Below, piece after piece: positions 63,430-64,000 of a stretch of 64,000 nucleotides of DNA. How positions within the stretch are numbered: position 1 is the stretch's first letter; every line of letters starts with the position of its first letter. Made by a program: the position numbers and the translations under genes. Source of the DNA: DATARH01 sp036489765 (GTDB lineage: Bacteria > Pseudomonadota > Alphaproteobacteria > ATCC43930 > CGMCC-115725); NCBI GenBank assembly GCA_036489765.1, contig DASXFE010000128.1, forward strand, positions 1 to 64,000, in the 5' to 3' direction. The notes under the pieces were generated by a model that was given only the letters and a program-made list of their open reading frames with translations, searched no databases and was not told where the DNA came from.

Positions 63430-64000
63430 TCAAACGATCCCGTGGCGCAAGACCAGCCACAGTTTCCGCGGTTTCGACAGGCTGACGCGCGCGGCCGGGT
63501 CGCGCCACCCTGACGCCACGAGCGCCCCCAACATCGCGTGATAGAACGCGCCCATCACCGCCGCCGGGCGCATCGCCCGGCGCGAGCACAGCGCCATCGC
63601 CCGCTCCGCCTCGCCGAAATGCCGCTCGGCAATCTCCGCGAGGTCGCGGCACACGGCGGGGAGGGCCGGGTGGCGCAATACCGCGGCCGGATCGTCGGTG
63701 CGGATGCCGTGGCGGCCCAGCAACTCATGCGGCAGATAAAGCCGCCCCCGCGCCGCATCCTCGTCGAGGTCGCGCAGGATGTTGGTGAGCTGCAACGCCC
63801 GGCCGAGCGCATCGGCGACCCGGTGCGCGGCCTCGCCCGCATCGCCGAACACGTGCACCGACAGATGCCCGACCGCGCCCGCGACCCGCCCGCAATAAAG
63901 GTCGAGCGTCTCGAGGTCGGGCGCGCGGATATCGGTCACCGCGTCCATCTCCATCCCGTCGATGACCGCCTCGAAATCGCCACGCCGCAGCGCAAAGCGG
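63430..64000 (-). CDS. hpnD: HpnD, presqualene diphosphate synthase (partial)
   Basis: The C-terminal 190 residues of a squalene/phytoene synthase-family enzyme are visible; the gene runs off the right edge. AVIDGMEMDAVTDIRAPDLE, then LDLYCGRVAGAVGHLSVHVFG and ALQLTNILRDLDEDAARGRLYLP, with the second Asp-rich motif, identify HpnD, and the end KPRKLWLVLRHGIV is typical. It makes presqualene diphosphate from two farnesyl diphosphates. hpnE follows after 49 bases. Confidence 0.93.
   Translation of the reverse strand, partial: RFALRRGDFEAVIDGMEMDAVTDIRAPDLETLDLYCGRVAGAVGHLSVHVFGDAGEAAHRVADALGRALQLTNILRDLDEDAARGRLYLPHELLGRHGIRTDDPAAVLRHPALPAVCRDLAEIAERHFGEAERAMALCSRRAMRPAAVMGAFYHAMLGALVASGWRDPAARVSLSKPRKLWLVLRHGIV

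Noticed and set aside
60396..63485. 1,029-codon plus-strand open frame
   Set aside because: It is antisense to shc and hpnE, is full of Arg, His and Asp, and has no motif. Both minus-strand genes are certain.

Overview
The window is GC-rich and tightly packed. It suggests a soil or water alphaproteobacterium, most likely of Rhodospirillales or Rhizobiales type. The signs are a nearly complete hopanoid (hpn) cluster, a SUF iron-sulfur operon led by an Rrf2 regulator and ending in SufT, a PhaR/phasin-like promoter, small CsbD and PRC-barrel stress proteins, several luciferase-like (LLM) monooxygenases, and dispersed GC-rich palindromes between genes. The taxonomic call is inference; there is no rRNA or tRNA gene to anchor it.

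Region 1 (1-3.3 kb) is accessory. A very Gly/Ala-rich protein runs off the left edge. A lower-GC sulfotransferase follows, then a graveyard of broken mobile genes (IS66, IS110 and integrase fragments).

Region 2 (3.3-10.7 kb) is a catabolic or detoxification island. On the minus strand a TetR regulator is followed by a GrdB-like protein read through an in-frame TGA in a U-x-x-C motif (a probable selenoprotein), a HAD-type 2-haloacid dehalogenase and an EamA exporter. On the plus strand lie a glutathione S-transferase, a DehI-type haloacid dehalogenase and two LLM monooxygenases. Two near-identical palindromes, one before the GrdB-like gene and one before the GST gene, point to shared TetR control.

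Region 3 (10.7-31 kb) holds several tiny proteins; a formate module (FdhD, an FdhF/YdeP-type molybdoenzyme with a C-terminal membrane tail, an FNT-family channel); topoisomerase IB; small stress proteins; a formyl-CoA:oxalate CoA-transferase relative; an RND pump with its adaptor; a third LLM monooxygenase; an esterase; a GMC oxidoreductase; and a D,D-carboxypeptidase with a likely SPOR tail.

Region 4 (31-47.7 kb) holds a phasin under a palindromic operator, a MetX-like secreted hydrolase, an unknown exported Pro-rich protein, a strongly structured non-coding stretch (34.8-35.0 kb), further hydrolase and small-protein genes, a cystathionine lyase-type PLP enzyme, the suf operon (Rrf2, sufB, small ORF, sufC, sufD, sufS, sufU, sufT), a lone receiver protein and a two-component pair.

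Region 5 (47.9-64 kb) is the hopanoid locus: hpnN, hpnK, hpnJ, hpnI, mlaA, hpnM, ispH, hpnH, hpnG, a cytochrome P450, shc (hpnF), hpnE and a partial hpnD at the right edge. Together these make squalene (HpnD and HpnE here; HpnC would lie off the window), cyclise it, add and trim the adenosyl side chain, decorate it and move lipids between membranes. The embedded P450 is not part of the standard set and could be a new tailoring step.
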